Of a stretch of DNA of 64,000 bases, positions 1 through 12,764 are shown in pieces. Location of the stretch: positions 301,946-365,945 of the forward strand of contig FWCC01000094.1 in the NCBI GenBank assembly GCA_900169235.1, written 5' to 3'. The stretch comes from Zarea fungicola. Taxonomy: Eukaryota; Ascomycota; Sordariomycetes; Hypocreales; Cordycipitaceae. How positions within the stretch are numbered: position 1 is the first letter of the stretch; every line of letters begins with the position of its first letter. The notes beneath the pieces were generated by a model. The model searched no databases. It was not told where the DNA came from and worked only from the letters and a program-made list of their open reading frames with translations. Made by a program: the position numbers and the translations under genes.

Positions 1-484
1 TTTTGGTAGGTGCAGATGGATCCGTGAAAACGGAAGCCCAGTAATGGCTTCTACATGTGTTGGCTTTACACACGTATTTCGATCAAACTATATCAGCATT
101 GTAACGGCAGACTTTTGCAGCGCCGTTTTGTACCCGGTTTCTTGTTTCATTATTTCTCTTTTTATCAATTTTGGGGAACCAGTTGGAGCGAGGCCCAAAG
201 TCACTACCAGGAGGATGAGATTGTACGGTTCTGAATAAAACCATGACGATGTCCTACCAAATTCCGAAAAAAAAAAGGCGATTAATCGTGTATTTGTCTT
301 GTACTCTTCCTCTTTTCTTGTGCCAATAAATTTGATCCAGATAAAAAAAAATAGTAGACTGCGTTGTGAAAACAAAAAAGGTCCCGTGCGCCGTAAACAA
401 TGAGGTAATATATCCGGAACTGCATCATCTCCTTTCCGTGTTTCTCGAGTGAGATACAGGCTGTCTCATATGCTCGTCCTCTTT
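1..484. other. Non-coding flank, 3' side of the PNPOx-like gene
   Basis: No supported gene. It is AT-rich with A and T runs and holds the probable 3' UTR of the minus-strand gene that stops at 485. Short open frames on both strands show no family resemblance. Confidence 0.6.
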
Positions 485-1333
485 CTAGACTGCTCCATTG
501 ACAACATTGGTGGGAGGAACTAGCGCCCAGTCGCGAACGTTGCCCTTGAAGTCGCTGATGCGGACCGTCTTGATGTCGACAATGATGACACGGACGTCCT
601 CCCCAGCGACGAAACGGCTCGTGTCCGCCTCGGCCGCCTCACCGGCAGGCGTGAACAAGGCACTGCCGTCTTCAAAGGTGTTGTTTTCGAGGTGCTGGGC
701 GACGTAGAACTTCTCCTCATCGGAACCCGTCGGGGCTAGGCGCGCGGCACCTCCTATGGTGGCGCTGATACTGGACATGGCGGAGCTGTTGAGGTTGAGG
801 AGGAGTGAAGCGAGGCTGGAGCGGTGTTCTGGTGCCGGGGAGCCGCCGGATGGGCGTCGTCCGTGCGGGCGGTGGGAGACCCCTTGTGAATTGAAGAGAG
901 TTGGCCTTGTACCTTGCAAATTCTTTTTTTGCACTATTTTTATTACTTACAACCGTGGACTAACAGAGAAACGCTGGGGTTGCTGACAATGTTGGTCGTT
1001 TTGCGCGAAGCAGGGTTCGTGGTCATGACGATGACGGGCGCGGAGGAATGTGGCGACGACGGCAGGTAGGTATAGTTCATCAAGGAGACCTGAGGAACAT
1101 TGTCGGTACAAGTAGCGAGATGTAGCTATAAATTCAACGAGAAGAAACCGTCAATACATGTTAGCCGGCCAGTCCGCCCAGTTGAAAGTCAAGGTTGGGC
1201 AGCCTTTTTGGGTGGCGCTGCATACAAAACGGGCATTCTCCAAGCACTGCACAACTTCGTGAGGGAGAGTGCTGGTCACTTGCTTGTTTGTGTCGCCTTC
1301 GGAGGCCTCGTAGTTGAGTGGTATCTTGTCCAT
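485..1333 (-). CDS. PNPOx-like FMN-binding split-barrel protein (YLR456W/YPR172W type)
   Basis: Three exons on the minus strand: 1333-1226, 1125-951 and 882-485, giving 681 nt and a 226-residue protein. Exon 1 carries the typical start of the family, with LPHEVVQCLENARF. Exon 2 continues LHLATC and VSLMNYTYLP, the FMN-side barrel strand, then MTTNPASRKTTN. Exon 3 reads VSHRPHGRRPSGG, then SSLASLLLNLN and ends in the EDVRVIIVDIKTVRISDFKG strand. Intron donors are gtatgc and gtaagt and acceptors are tag and aag. Family members are small putative pyridoxamine-phosphate-oxidase relatives whose substrate is unknown, so flavin binding is inferred and no reaction is claimed. The gene is divergent from mccA with about 790 bp between the start codons. 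The only weak point is the exon 2/3 join, which I placed to restore a VHGWVSH reading. Confidence 0.85.
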
Positions 1334-2122
1334 GGTTGCAATGAGAGAACAGCTAACGACAATACTCGTAAACTGTGTTGATGAGGGAGTGAAGATGCGA
1401 TCAGTGATGTATGAGCGGACAGATGACCCCGCCAGCGTGGTCTTTGCCTATCGTGGATGGATAAGGACAAAGCTTGGGGTGTGGCGGCGCTTTTCGACCC
1501 AGTAACCTGCTGAGGTAGAGTGGCGTGTGTGGCGCTTTATTAGGTAGTACCTAGGTACCTTCCCTACCTAAGGTAGTTACTTGACAACCCTAGCGTTTAG
1601 CCGCCTCGAGTGGCCGTTGCTTCAGGCTGGGCCTTCCCTCTTCAGTAAGTATCCAGTGCTGAGGCTCGGCTTTGGAAACTTGCCCCGAAACCCCAATCCG
1701 GGGTAACTCAACTAACTAATTGTTAGCGGGTGACTGGCCCGGCACAACGCGGCCTAGCATCTTACTCTAATAAAAGCGCAGAAGGCGGGAGTGACGGGAG
1801 ACGTTTGCCGAGGAGCAAAGCTGGGCGTGACTATTCGAGTCCGGCTACTTTCGGCTCCCCACGGACGCCTTGGCTTGGTGTAGCTTCTCAATTATTAGCT
1901 GTTTACGGACGGTATCGAGACATTCTGAGTATTTTCTTTCTCTCTTCATCACATTCTCCTCCCTTCCCCACGAGCCATTGACTTTACTTTGTTTGGGGAA
2001 ATTGTGCTTACCGCCTCGTGGTGGATTTCTCATCTATTTCCAACGCTGCATTGCCAATCTGGTTTATGCTTTCCTTTTGCTTGCCATCACAACACACAAC
2101 TCTCACACACGCCTGAGCTACT
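1334..2122. other. Divergent promoter region between PNPOx-like gene and mccA
   Basis: No gene is supported. The stretch next to mccA (about 1920-2120) is pyrimidine-rich, as fungal 5' leaders often are. A cluster of palindromes lies at 1541-1576 (separate entry), and a CCCC/GGGG inverted pair lies near 1690-1705. Confidence 0.6.
1541..1576. repeat. Cluster of overlapping AGGTA/TACCT palindromes
   Basis: Three palindromes are packed into 36 bp: TAGGTA-G-TACCTA (1541-1553), the perfect 12-mer GTACCTAGGTAC (1547-1558) and CTACCT-A-AGGTAG (1564-1576). They lie in the mccA/PNPOx divergent intergenic region. Function is unknown. They could be a binding-site array or a low-complexity repeat typical of the genome. 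Confidence 0.7.
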
Positions 2123-4360
2123 ATGCGTTCTCTCCGGGCTAATCGCCGCCTCACCCTGCGGCCCCTTCCTCGATATGCCTCCTCCGTCGCGTCGTCCACT
2201 TCGGGCATTCCCAAGACGACTGCCATTCAGTCTGTGCTAATCGCCAACCGCGGCGAGATTGCCATCCGAATCAACAAGACGGCGGAGCGCATGGGCATCC
2301 GCGCCACCACCGTCTACACTGACGTCGACGCGCATTCCTGGCATGCCAACACGGGCTTCCAATCCCTCGGCCTCGGCCATGCCAAGGGCTACCTCGACGG
2401 TGAGAAGATCATTGCTCTCGCCAAGCAAAATGGTATTCAGGCCCTTCACCCGGGATACGGTTTCTTGTCCGAGAACCCCAAGTTCGCTGAGCGCTGTGAG
2501 CAAGAGGGCATCGTCTTCATCGGACCCCCACCCTCAGCCATGTCCGACATGGGCGACAAGGCCCGATCCAAGGAGATTATGAACGCAGCCAACGTTCCCT
2601 GCGTGCCAGGCTATCATGGGTCCGATCAAGGTGAACAGCAGCTCCTGGAACACGCCAAACAGGTCACCTTTCCCGTCTTGCTCAAGAGTGTCCGTGGCGG
2701 CGGTGGCAAGGGCATGCGCATTGTCCTGACTGAAGATGAGTTTATGACCCAGCTCAGGAGTGCACGCGCCGAGGCCAAGGCCTCATTCGGTCCAGAGGGC
2801 GAAGTCATGCTGGTTGAAAAGTACATTGTTCGTCCTCGCCACGTCGAGGTTCAGGTCTTTGCAGATAAGCACGGCAACACCGTCGCACTCGGAGAGCGCG
2901 ACTGCAGCGTACAACGCAGGCACCAAAAGGTGCTCGAGGAGTCCCCCGCCCCAGACCTCGACTTGGCTACCCAACAGGATCTCTGGAATAAGGCCCGCAT
3001 GGCTGCCTCTGCTGTCGGCTATGTCGGCGCCGGCACTGTTGAGTTCATCCTCGACAAGGACAGCGGCAAGTTTTACTTTATGGAGATGAACACCCGCCTG
3101 CAAGTCGAGCATCCCGTTACCGAGATGGTGACCGGCGTCGACCTGGTTGAGTGGCAGTTCCGGATTGCCGCTGGCGAGAAGCTTCCCCTTGACCAAGCCC
3201 AGGTCGAGGAGCAGATGGCTCAGCGTGGTGCCGCCATTGAGGCCCGTGTCTACGCTGAGAACCCTGAGAAGGGCTTCATGCCCGACTCTGGCAAGCTCGT
3301 GCACGCCGTCTTGTCGGAAAGCTTCAAAGGTGACGAAGATGTCCGTCTGGACTGGGGGTTCGGTTCCGGTAGTGTCGTTTCGGAGGCGTACGATGGCATG
3401 ATTGCCAAGCTTATTGTCCGTGGTGACACTCGCGAGACTGCTATTGCAAAGTTGGCTGGCGCTCTGCGCAAGTTTGAGATTGTTGGGTTAAGCACCAACG
3501 TAGAGTTCCTAAAGCGTCTCTGCGAATCCCCCGCATTCATCGCTGGCGATGTTGAGACTGGATTCATTGAGAAGTGGAGAGATGAGCTGTTCAAACCTAG
3601 ACACATCAAAGGCGAGGTTTTCGCCCAGGCTGCGTTGGGTGTTCTGAGCTTCCAGACTAATGAGGCTGGTCCGCATGGACTTTCCCTAGGCTTCGGTGCT
3701 CCCAATGCAACCAGTGAGCGCAAACTAGCCTTCAAAGTCCTTGACGGATACAGCGCCAATGAAGGCGAAGTCATCGAAGCCAGCGTTGCCCAAACTGGAC
3801 ATGACCTCTACACAATCACCATCAGCCGCAAGGGACAGGAGACACCGGATATCTTCTCCAACATTTCTGCCCAGCGCAGCACGGAGGATGCCGTTACCAA
3901 GGTCAACTCGCTTTTTTCTCACGAGCGCATCCAATCTACCATTGTCCCCAAAGAGGACGGCAACGATACCAAGGTAACCATCTTCCAGCATGGTGTCAAG
4001 ACGGAGCTGTCCCTACTGCCCCCCCAGTGGTATGAAAAAGCCCTCGGCCTTAAGGATATTACCGCTTCCGTTGCTGCCCCCATGCCCTGCAAGATCCTCA
4101 AGAACGAGGTAGAGGAAGGGCAGACTGTCACCAAAGGCACCCCGCTTGTTGTTATCGAGTCCATGAAGATGGAGACTGTTATCCGCTCTCCTCAGGATGG
4201 TGTCATCAAGAAACTTGCCCACAAGGAAGGTGTAAGTACCCAGCCCTCTTCTCTCCAAGTTGACAGTTATCCAACGCCAGCTTCTAACGTGAATTAGGAC
4301 ATCTGCAAGGCCGGTACCATCCTTGTCCTCTTCGAGGAAGAGCCCAAGACAGACGAGTAA
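2123..4360 (+). CDS. mccA: Methylcrotonoyl-CoA carboxylase, alpha (biotin-containing) subunit, mitochondrial
   Basis: Two exons: 2123-4231 and 4298-4360, encoding 723 residues, normal for the family. The enzyme carboxylates 3-methylcrotonyl-CoA in leucine breakdown, with a separate beta subunit that is not in this window. An Arg/Ser-rich N-terminus (about residues 1-30) looks like a mitochondrial targeting signal. The biotin carboxylase N-domain starts near residue 36 (VLIANRGEIAIRI). The ATP-grasp glycine loop VRGGGGKGM is at about 190-198, and FMEMNTRLQVEHPVTE is the active-site segment. The C-terminal biotinyl domain carries ESMKMET, with the biotin-accepting Lys at 682. Ser replaces the more usual Ala before MKM, as in other fungal MCCs. 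The intron (gtaagt to ttag, 66 nt) falls inside the biotinyl domain. Without splicing the reading stops at 4297 and loses the last strand ICKAGTILVLFEEE. The alternatives, acetyl-CoA, pyruvate or propionyl-CoA carboxylase, fit less well by length and layout. Confidence 0.96.
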
Positions 4361-4856
4361 AAATCATAAAACAACACCAAAAACAACAAAACAGAGAGAG
4401 AACGATAACATGTCGAAATTATCAGCTTTGGCGTTAGAGGGCATCATGCATGTGTGTTTATAGGTTTCTATTTGGGACGAATCATGTCACGGCTAGATTC
4501 TGCGCAGGTTTTCTTTTCTTTTTAAATCTTTAGACGATAAATACAAATGACGAAATTATCAATACATCGATTGAAAACTTTTCACCCGTCCGCCAGTGTA
4601 TCACTTTTACACTCAATACACCCGGAGGCAGTGCGTGTAATCTATTTAGTCCACGTGACCACGCGTTGACCGGGGAGCGCTTTTTCCATGAAATCGTCGC
4701 GTCTCCCGCGACCCACCATGGTGACACAACGCCAAACAGCTTAACGCCTGTAGAATTTCGATGAAGTAGTACAATACCTCCACTCCCTGTTTCTGCTCTA
4801 TATTATACAATCCTGTGATGGGGACTCAGAATAGAAAAAGATAGGTGCCATACACG
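4361..4856. other. mccA 3' region and ATR-kinase promoter
   Basis: No gene. The first part is the A-rich mccA 3' UTR. The second part, before the kinase, holds CACGTG and ACGCGT boxes (separate entry). A GTG at 4845 is in frame with the kinase, but ATG 4857 is the likely start. Confidence 0.6.
4652..4666. promoter_or_regulatory. CACGTG E-box and adjacent ACGCGT (MCB-like) element
   Basis: CACGTG lies at 4652-4657 and ACGCGT at 4661-4666, about 200 bp before the ATR-kinase start codon. ACGCGT is the MluI cell-cycle box bound by the Mbp1/Swi6 (MBF) complex at S-phase genes in yeasts. Its use here is inferred from position and from the gene it precedes. Confidence 0.4.
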
Positions 4857-7800
4857 ATGGCTAGCCTCCAGGATCAACACGGCCCAGGCAACAACGGCCC
4901 GCCCCCGTCAACCCTCGCTGCGCAGCTCGTCGAAAACATCTCCGTCTCGTCCAACAAGTCGTCGCGGTCCGACGACAATGCCGAGCTCAAAGGCCTCTTT
5001 GCCGTCATACAGCGTGTCAAAGATAACCCGGACCTTCTCCGGACCCCTGACCAGCGCCTGGAGCACAACCACATGCTCATTTATGTCTACTGCCGTGTCG
5101 TCCTCGCCGCCATCCGCCTCGACGACCCTGTGCTGAACCAGCCACACATGCGCGCCGAGTCGCTCAAGGCCCTCAACTTCCTGCGCTTCACTATCAACGA
5201 GACCCCTGCCGTGCTGTGTTATGCCTCGGAGAAGCATGGCCTCCTGTTTCGCCGTGGGGAACCTCTCTGGCTGTGGCTGCTGCCGCAGTGGTTGCGGATG
5301 CTAGGCCATCCCAAATGTGTGGAGCTGGAGAGCGCGATTGAAGGATTTTTGCAGTATCTGCTGCTGACGGTTGCACGGATATCGAAACTGTGGCAAATGG
5401 TTGACCCTCTGAGCATGTATTTTCGCGGTTGCTTGACAGGTAAGCTTATCCCAGGGTGTATCCTGCCGAAAATAAAATAAAATATGACAGCTGGGCTAAT
5501 GGCATGCTGTGTATTACAGGGCTCATCGAAAAGCTCCAAGGACCGTCGATCAACATCTCGAAAAAGAATGCTTCGATAACTATAGAATTGCCGCCGGCGC
5601 ATGTGCTCGACCAAGTGCTGGGAGGGCCGCGGAGTGTGTCACCAGCAATTTCGCTCACTTATCGTATAACACGGGCTCAGCAGGCTCTCCACCAAGCCTG
5701 CAGCTTGGCCCGAGTTCTAGCGTACCCGCTGATTTGCCAAGACTCTGCATTTGCGTCGATTGCGCCCATGTCCGAGATTGGCCCTTGGCTGCTGGATTCA
5801 TGGCTGGATCTCTGGTCAGCGCAAAAGAGGTTGGAAGGCGGCGAAAAGACGTCGCCCCTCCCGCTCATAGGAATGGCAGTCGATGTAGCCAAGGCAGCAA
5901 AGAGCGATCATGCAGTTGGCCTGACTACGAAAAACAAGGCGTATACTACACTCGTTTTGCTGTGCAGCGAGATGGTTTCGGCCCCCGAGCAGCTGGCAGT
6001 GGCTGATGCTGGTGGTGATGCGGCGCGGGCCAGCTATTGCCTTGCCCTCGTTGTCATTGTGCAGGCATCGCTGCAATCACCCACGATTGGCCGTCTAGCA
6101 GCATCGAAGCTGGTCAATGAGCTGTCTCTGTTACCAGCACAATACTCAGCGCTTGGTGAAGAGTCAGATGTTTGGGTAGGGAATTAACCATTAGCCAGTG
6201 CGGGCTCAAATTCGTACGAAGTAAGGCTAACACAGGAACGATAGAGATGTGCACTTCTTTTGCGTGAAGTGGTTAGTATGGAACCGTCGCAGACGCTGCC
6301 TTCTTCCACCCACCCATTGCTCTTCCAAAATACGGAGCTACGGCGTGCCGTCGAAAGTCTCGACCTATCACACGACCAACCAATAGTGCAAAGCTCAGTA
6401 ACAAAAAGGAGGAGGTTGAATGATGCCTCTGAAACTGACCTGGCTGCGCAAGCCGTAGCAAGCCTGTATGCGGCCTTGGAAGTTGACGCATCGTCAGACT
6501 GCATCAATTCTGCGCTGGTCATGTAAGTTTACGGATCACCATGCAATTTTCAACGCTAATATCATGTAGTGAAACATTAGATAAAAGTAGTGACGCAACG
6601 CGGTGTCTTGCCATCAACATGCTTTCAAACATGTGTTGCGTCCTGGACGGCCAGATTAATAATAGTGAAGACCGGCAATGTATCATTTGCTCTGGAAAGG
6701 TTGTTATTGGCAGAAACATACAATCACACGATATGAAGGCTATCATACGTTCAATATTCGCCGATTTAATTCGCCGGCCAAGTTTCCTGGAATCACGCCG
6801 GCCACGCGTCGCTGCTATGCTTGCCCTGCGCAAGATTGTCCTCCACTGCGAGGACTCAAAATCTCTCAATTTGGAAACGTCTACCCTGGGCCAATGGTGT
6901 CTCCAATCTCTCAACAGTTCAATACGGGAGTTACGTATCGCTGCAGGCAGGGTCTTGGTCACGTTTATGCCGCCAAAAGCAACAGCGTATATAGACGAGA
7001 GTCTACTCTCTCGAAATCGGAAAAATACAATCACTCTACTGAGATCGGTATCGGCCACCGAACAAACACATCTGGTTGAGTCTCGAATCATGGTTTGGAG
7101 CCAATTAGGTAGAGTCATGCCGGACAATGAACTCAACCTCGTGTTGATTAAGCTCCTCGAATATCTCGGCAGCAGCAACAACTTTGAAGCGGCTGTTGCG
7201 TTCAACGAGCTTCTGAATCTAGCAGAATCCCGGAGCACCACCCCGCGAAGATTACTCGAGCCGTACTGGAAAAGCCTGGCGTATATGGCGACAAAGGACA
7301 TGGTTCACCGACCTCAAAGGAGCAGGGCAATAGCAGAGTTGCTGCAAATTTCGGTAAATGAACTACTCTTGCTCATCCAAACACATGCCCTCCCGTGGCT
7401 GGTTCTGGATAAGCGAACAGAGGTGATTCAAAAGTTTGCTGAGGCGCGACAAGAGACTACGGGTTGGCAGCCGCTTATGGATAATGCAAACCTGGCTGCA
7501 ATCCTGTCATTGCTTATGATTCAGGAAACGGATAACATTGAAATCTTTGTCAGGTCTCGCCTAGACGACGCGGGACTCCACCTGCATGATCGACCGATTG
7601 CTGAGCTGCTTCAAATCGAGCCGGTCCTGATTGCAATCGAGCTCTTGAAAGCCGCTGGAGAAGCAGACGGCGCAAGAAAACAAACCGTATGAAGCACCCC
7701 CACCAGCTCGGGTAGAAATCTACTAACCTTATAGATAACGGATGCTCTCCGTTGGATGGCTATGAGTATTCTGAGTGCAAACAAAGAAACACGTCTCAGG

Positions 7801-10800
7801 AAAGGAAACATTATCGGCAGATTTCTACAGTCGCATATTCTCGGTTTAATGGCTCGCCTGACTGATGTAATAAACGACCCTGCAATGGTACACCCGGGCG
7901 AAATAGAGCAACGGAACTGTATTCGCGCGCTTGACGAAATGATCAGCTTGTGCCAGACACATGCACGCGTTGCCCGGCCGCAAATATCTGCCTGTCTTCT
8001 TGCGGCACTAGCTCAAGACGCACTCAGAGATATATCTCTGTCCTGCTGGGCCTCGATGTTGATGAATTTCGTGGAAGAAGATATTGAAGCGCTCTTGGAG
8101 ACTACCTTTTATATTGTGAAGCATTATTGGCCGTCCTTCAGTACCTTTTCTGCCGAAACTGCCAGCAACATTGTTTCTTTTTTGCTGGACCAGTACCAAC
8201 CCGTCGTAGAAAGAAACATCAACAGTCTGCCCTCATTCGAAGGGATTCCTGCGTTGGCTGCATTGGAAGATAAACTGAAACAGCTACGCCCTCAACTTCT
8301 TCCCGAGGAAATGCTGTCTATTTTTGCAACTAGACTTCGTCATGAGAACTCGGGTGTCGTGCAGCAGGCACTGAACGAGCTTGTGCCCTATCTGCGAGCT
8401 AATCAAAGCGCGTTGTACACGTCTAATGTCTCCCAGACAGAAAGCGTAATCACTACCCTGATGAGGGCTTTGTTGGACTGTGCCTGCCGGTACAACAATA
8501 TCCATGGAAGCATCAGCCGCCTCTGCGTCGAATGTATGGGGCTGATTGGCTGCCTGGATTCCAACCAAGCCGAAACTGTGCGTGAACAGCGATCGATTGT
8601 GGTCCTGGACAATTTTGAGAGCCATCAAGAGACTATCGACTTTGCGCTGTTTCTTCTGGAAGAGATTTTGGTTCCCTCATTTCTGTCTGCAACAGATACA
8701 CGCCTCCAGGGCTTTCTTTGCTTTGCCATGCAAGAGCTCTTAGACAGGTTTGACATCAAAGCTGCTATTGCAATGCAGAGCACAGGAGGCGTTGCTGGTA
8801 ACGACATCTACCGGAAGTGGATTGTGCTGCCAGAAAATGTTCGCGAGGTCGTGACCCCATTTTTGACGTCCAAGTACATGGTGGCGCCCATGTTGTCTGT
8901 CAAGGTAGAGTACCCAATATTTAGCCCAGGGAAGCCCTACGGAAATTGGCTCAGGTCATTCGTCATTGAACTGCTGCGGAACGGGCAACATCCTCATGCG
9001 GATATGCTCTTTGAGCCATTGTCACGTGTAATTCGAGTCAAGGATTTGTCAACTGCGGAGTTTCTGTTGCCATATCTTGTTATCCATGTCCTCCTTGGAT
9101 CGAAAAGTACAAAACAAGACAAAGACCAGATTTTACGTGAGCTTACGAGCATCCTGGAGCATAGTCCACCAGAAGAAGCGTCGTATGCTGAGAAAGAAGA
9201 GTTCAAGCGTTATTGCCATGTAAGTGAAGACGATTGCGATCGCAACCAACCATACTAATGAGAACTCTAGGCTGTATTTCGCGTCCTCGATTATGCTATG
9301 CGTTGGGTGCATGCCAAGAAAACCTCTGGCAGGTTATCAAGTGAGAAGAAGGAGCAGGTAGCCAATATTCAAGCGATTCTGGACAGCACATCAGCGGAGC
9401 TCATCTCGCAGCGCGCAACAGACTGCAACGAGTATGCACGCGCGTTATTCCATCTGGAACAACATGTCCAGAAAATGGAGCAGCAGAAACGAGAACCTGG
9501 TGATAGGGATAGAATGCTGGAGCGGCTGCAGGATATCTACGCCAATATAGATGAACCAGACGGCCTGGAGGGTATTTCAACGCATCTTCATGCACTTGAC
9601 ATAAATCAACAAATCCTAGGCCACAAGAAAGCAGGCCGATGGACTGCAGCGCAAACCTGGTATGAGATACAGCTTGCGGAGAAGCCTGAAAATGTCGATG
9701 TACAAATCGAGCTGCTCAGCTGTTTGAAGCAAGCTGGCCAATATGGTAAGATGTATTGGCACGTGAAATCTTCTGGTATTGAACTGACAGTGTGCAGATG
9801 TTCTTCTTAATCACATCGAGTCGATGTTTACTGATTCTTCCAGCGACACAAAGATTATGCCATTTGCGGTTGAGGCGGCTTGGGTTACGGGTCGTTGGGA
9901 GAGCCTTGGGAAGTTTATTGAACGCTTCCAAGGCGACCTAACTCAAGATTTCAACATGTCTCTGGCTTCAATCTTCTCCTCCCTCTACAAAAACACTGAT
10001 CGGGGTAGCCTTGCCCGAACCGTTCAAGGAATGCGAGAGAAGATTGCCGCAGCAATGACGACCTCTGCTACGGTGTCTCTCCAGGTCGCTCACGACTCGT
10101 TGCTAAAGTGCCATGTCCTTGCCGACTTGGAAGTCATCATCAACTTCCAATCGAAAAAGGAAGAGGCCCGTAAACAGGCTTTGGGATTGCTAGATAGCCG
10201 GCTAGATCTCATCGGAGCGTACTTCAACGACAAACAATACGTTCTCGGTATCAGGAGGGCGGCCATGGAGCTTATGCGACCTGCATTCTCCGACTTGGAT
10301 ATTTCCTCTCTTTGGCTCACTAGCGCACGACTGGCGAGAAAGACAGATGCAATTCATCAGTCATTCAACGCTGTTCTCCATGCCTCGCAGCTAGGAGATG
10401 ACTCTTCAACGATTGAAAACGCTAAGCTTCTCTGGAAGGATTCTCGCCGACGTCAAGCTATTCAAATGCTCCAAGGCGCAATTGAACGCAACAGATTCAT
10501 GACTCAGACTGGTGCTTCTATTACCGCTAGCTCTAGTAAACTTAGCCCGCACCAGAAACTCCTTACCGCACGCGCGCAGCTTTTGCTGGCAAAGTGGCTT
10601 GATACCTCTGGACAAACACACGCAGTAGCATTACGCGAAAAGTATCAACAGCCCCCGAAAACACATTCCATGTGGGAAAAGGGTCACTACTACCTCGGCC
10701 GCCACTACAAGAAGATTATGGAGTCTGAACAGCCCTTGAAGGTTGATGATCAGAGTGACAACTATGTCACCGGTGAGATAGCAAGGCTAGTCATTGAGAA

Positions 10801-12511
10801 TTATCTCCGGTCTCTCAACTTTGGAACAAAGTACCTATACCAGACTCTGCCAAGAATCTTGACGTTATGGCTAGACCTAGGCGCACAAGTTGACAGGGCA
10901 CCAGAGGGCAAAGTGTCCCTTTCGCGCGAGCTGCATAAGCGACGCGTCGAGCAGCTTAATCTGCTGCATGCCTTTCTCGACAAATATATCAAGCGACTCC
11001 CTGCATACATTTTTTATTCTGCCCTGCCGCAGATTGTCGCACGCATTGCGCATCAGAATGCTAATGTTTTTGAGCGGCTCACACACATTATTGTCAAAGT
11101 CGTTCAAAGCTACCCGCAGCAAGCTCTATGGAGTATTATTGGCGTCATGACTACAAAACAAGTTTCTGAGCGCAAAACGCGAGGAAACCAGATTCTACAG
11201 ACTCTGCGTAGCACATCTCGAAGGGTGGAGGGCTCATCGTACGACCTTAAGCAGCTGCTGCGCTATGCGGAGAAGCTCGCGGAGCAGCTACTGTTGGCTT
11301 GCGCCAATGGCGACTTCCCCGGTAACAAGACAGTGCATGCGAGCCTCACGCGAGACTTGCGGTTTAACCACAAATGCACCCCTTGCCCGCTAGTTGTCCC
11401 TGTCGAGGGTACCCTTACTGCTGCACAGCCAACTGCCTCAGAGTACTTCAAGAGTCACAGACCATTCTCGCGCGATGTTGTCACCATAGACTGCTTCCTG
11501 GATGATGTCTTGGTGCTGAGTTCGCTTGCCAAACCGCGCCGACTCACAGCGCGTGGTAGTGATGGCAAGGTTTACATGTTGCTGATCAAGCCAAAGGATG
11601 ACCTGAGAACAGATCAGCGACTGATGGAATTCAACAGCATGATCAACCGATCGCTGAAGCGAGATGCAGAATCCAGTCGAAGGCAATTGTACATCCGAAC
11701 CTATGCTGTGGTGCCGCTCAACGAGGAATGTGGCATTATTGAATGGGTGCCTGGCATCAAAACCATGCGTGACACTCTGCTCACGCTGTACTCTTCGCAA
11801 AAAATCCACCCAGACTATATGGCCCTTAAGCAGCTGATGGATGAAGCCTCGACATCAGAAAGCAATATCCGCATTTTCACCGATGACGTGCTAGGTCGCT
11901 TCCCACCAATCCTACCGCTTTGGTTCATTCAGCAGTTCCCCAACCCCTCGGCATGGTTTGCAGCACGACTCCGATACACACGGTCCTGCGCAGTCATGTC
12001 CATGGTTGGTACCATCCTTGGTCTTGGTGATCGCCACGGTGAAAACGTGAATCTGGAGGAAGGCAACGGAGGAATATTCCACGTCGATTTCAACTGTCTA
12101 TTCGACAAGGGTTTGACCTTTGCGAAGCCGGAGAAGGTTCCGTTTCGACTGACACACAATATGGTGGCAGCTATGGGCATTTACGGCTACGAAGGTCCGT
12201 TTCGAAAGTCGTCGGAGCTCACACTCAGTATTCTGCGGCAACAAGAGGAGACGCTCATGACTATTTTGGAGGCGTTTATATACGATCCGACGCTGGACCT
12301 ACAGAAGGAGAAGAGGTCGAGGAAAAGCGACGTGGCGGTCAAGCTACAGCCGCAAAGCGTCGTTGACAGTATCAAGAGAAAGGTCAAGGGCCTGCTTCCG
12401 AATGAGAGTATCCCGCTGTCGATTGAGGGACAAGTGGAGGAGCTCATTAAACAAGCCGTTGATCCACGAAATTTGACAGCCATGTATATCGGATGGTGTC
12501 CATTTTTGTGA
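4857..12511 (+). CDS. uvsB: ATR/Mec1-family checkpoint kinase (PI3K-related)
   Basis: Seven exons: 4857-5439, 5520-6175, 6245-6522, 6570-7686, 7735-9219, 9271-9745 and 9798-12511. They join in frame to 7308 nt and 2435 residues, normal for Mec1/UvsB/ATR. The protein senses RPA-coated single-stranded DNA and starts the DNA-damage and replication checkpoint in the nucleus, with an Lcd1/ATRIP partner not present here. The long N-terminal helical-repeat part and the FAT region span roughly the first 2000 residues. The kinase domain shows GLGDRHGENV (catalytic loop, Asp at about 2276) and HVDFNCLFDKG (metal-binding Asp at about 2295). This last form separates ATR from TOR, which has HIDFGDCF. The FATC end reads LTAMYIGWCPFL. 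A GTG four codons upstream is ignored; ATG 4857 starts MASLQDQ. The gene ends 254 bp from the convergent P450. All introns are 47-80 nt. Identity as ATR is strong; the exact ends of exons 2-3 are hand-made. Confidence 0.96.
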
Positions 12512-12764
12512 GTGTATGATATGCATGCAAATTATTGTATCGTAGGGTTCAGCTCCTACTAGCCTACATGCCAAGAGGCGTAAGATTTTTTTTTGGGAGG
12601 AAGGGTCATCTAGGCGGCGTTTAAAAAAATAATGAAAGGTTTCTGTTATTCACATACTAGGTTCACTTTTAGTGTTTGACTCAAGCGACTTATGCTCTTG
12701 CTTGAGCTCTTGAAATAGTTCATAAAATCGGCAGGTATATATATACGCTCAGCATAGTTCCTTT

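Noticed and set aside
4845..4856. Upstream GTG start for the ATR kinase
   Set aside because: Non-ATG start with no need for it; ATG 4857 gives a normal N-terminus.
6519..7301. 260-codon minus-strand frame
   Set aside because: Antisense shadow of ATR-kinase exon 4, which is needed to join the kinase in frame.
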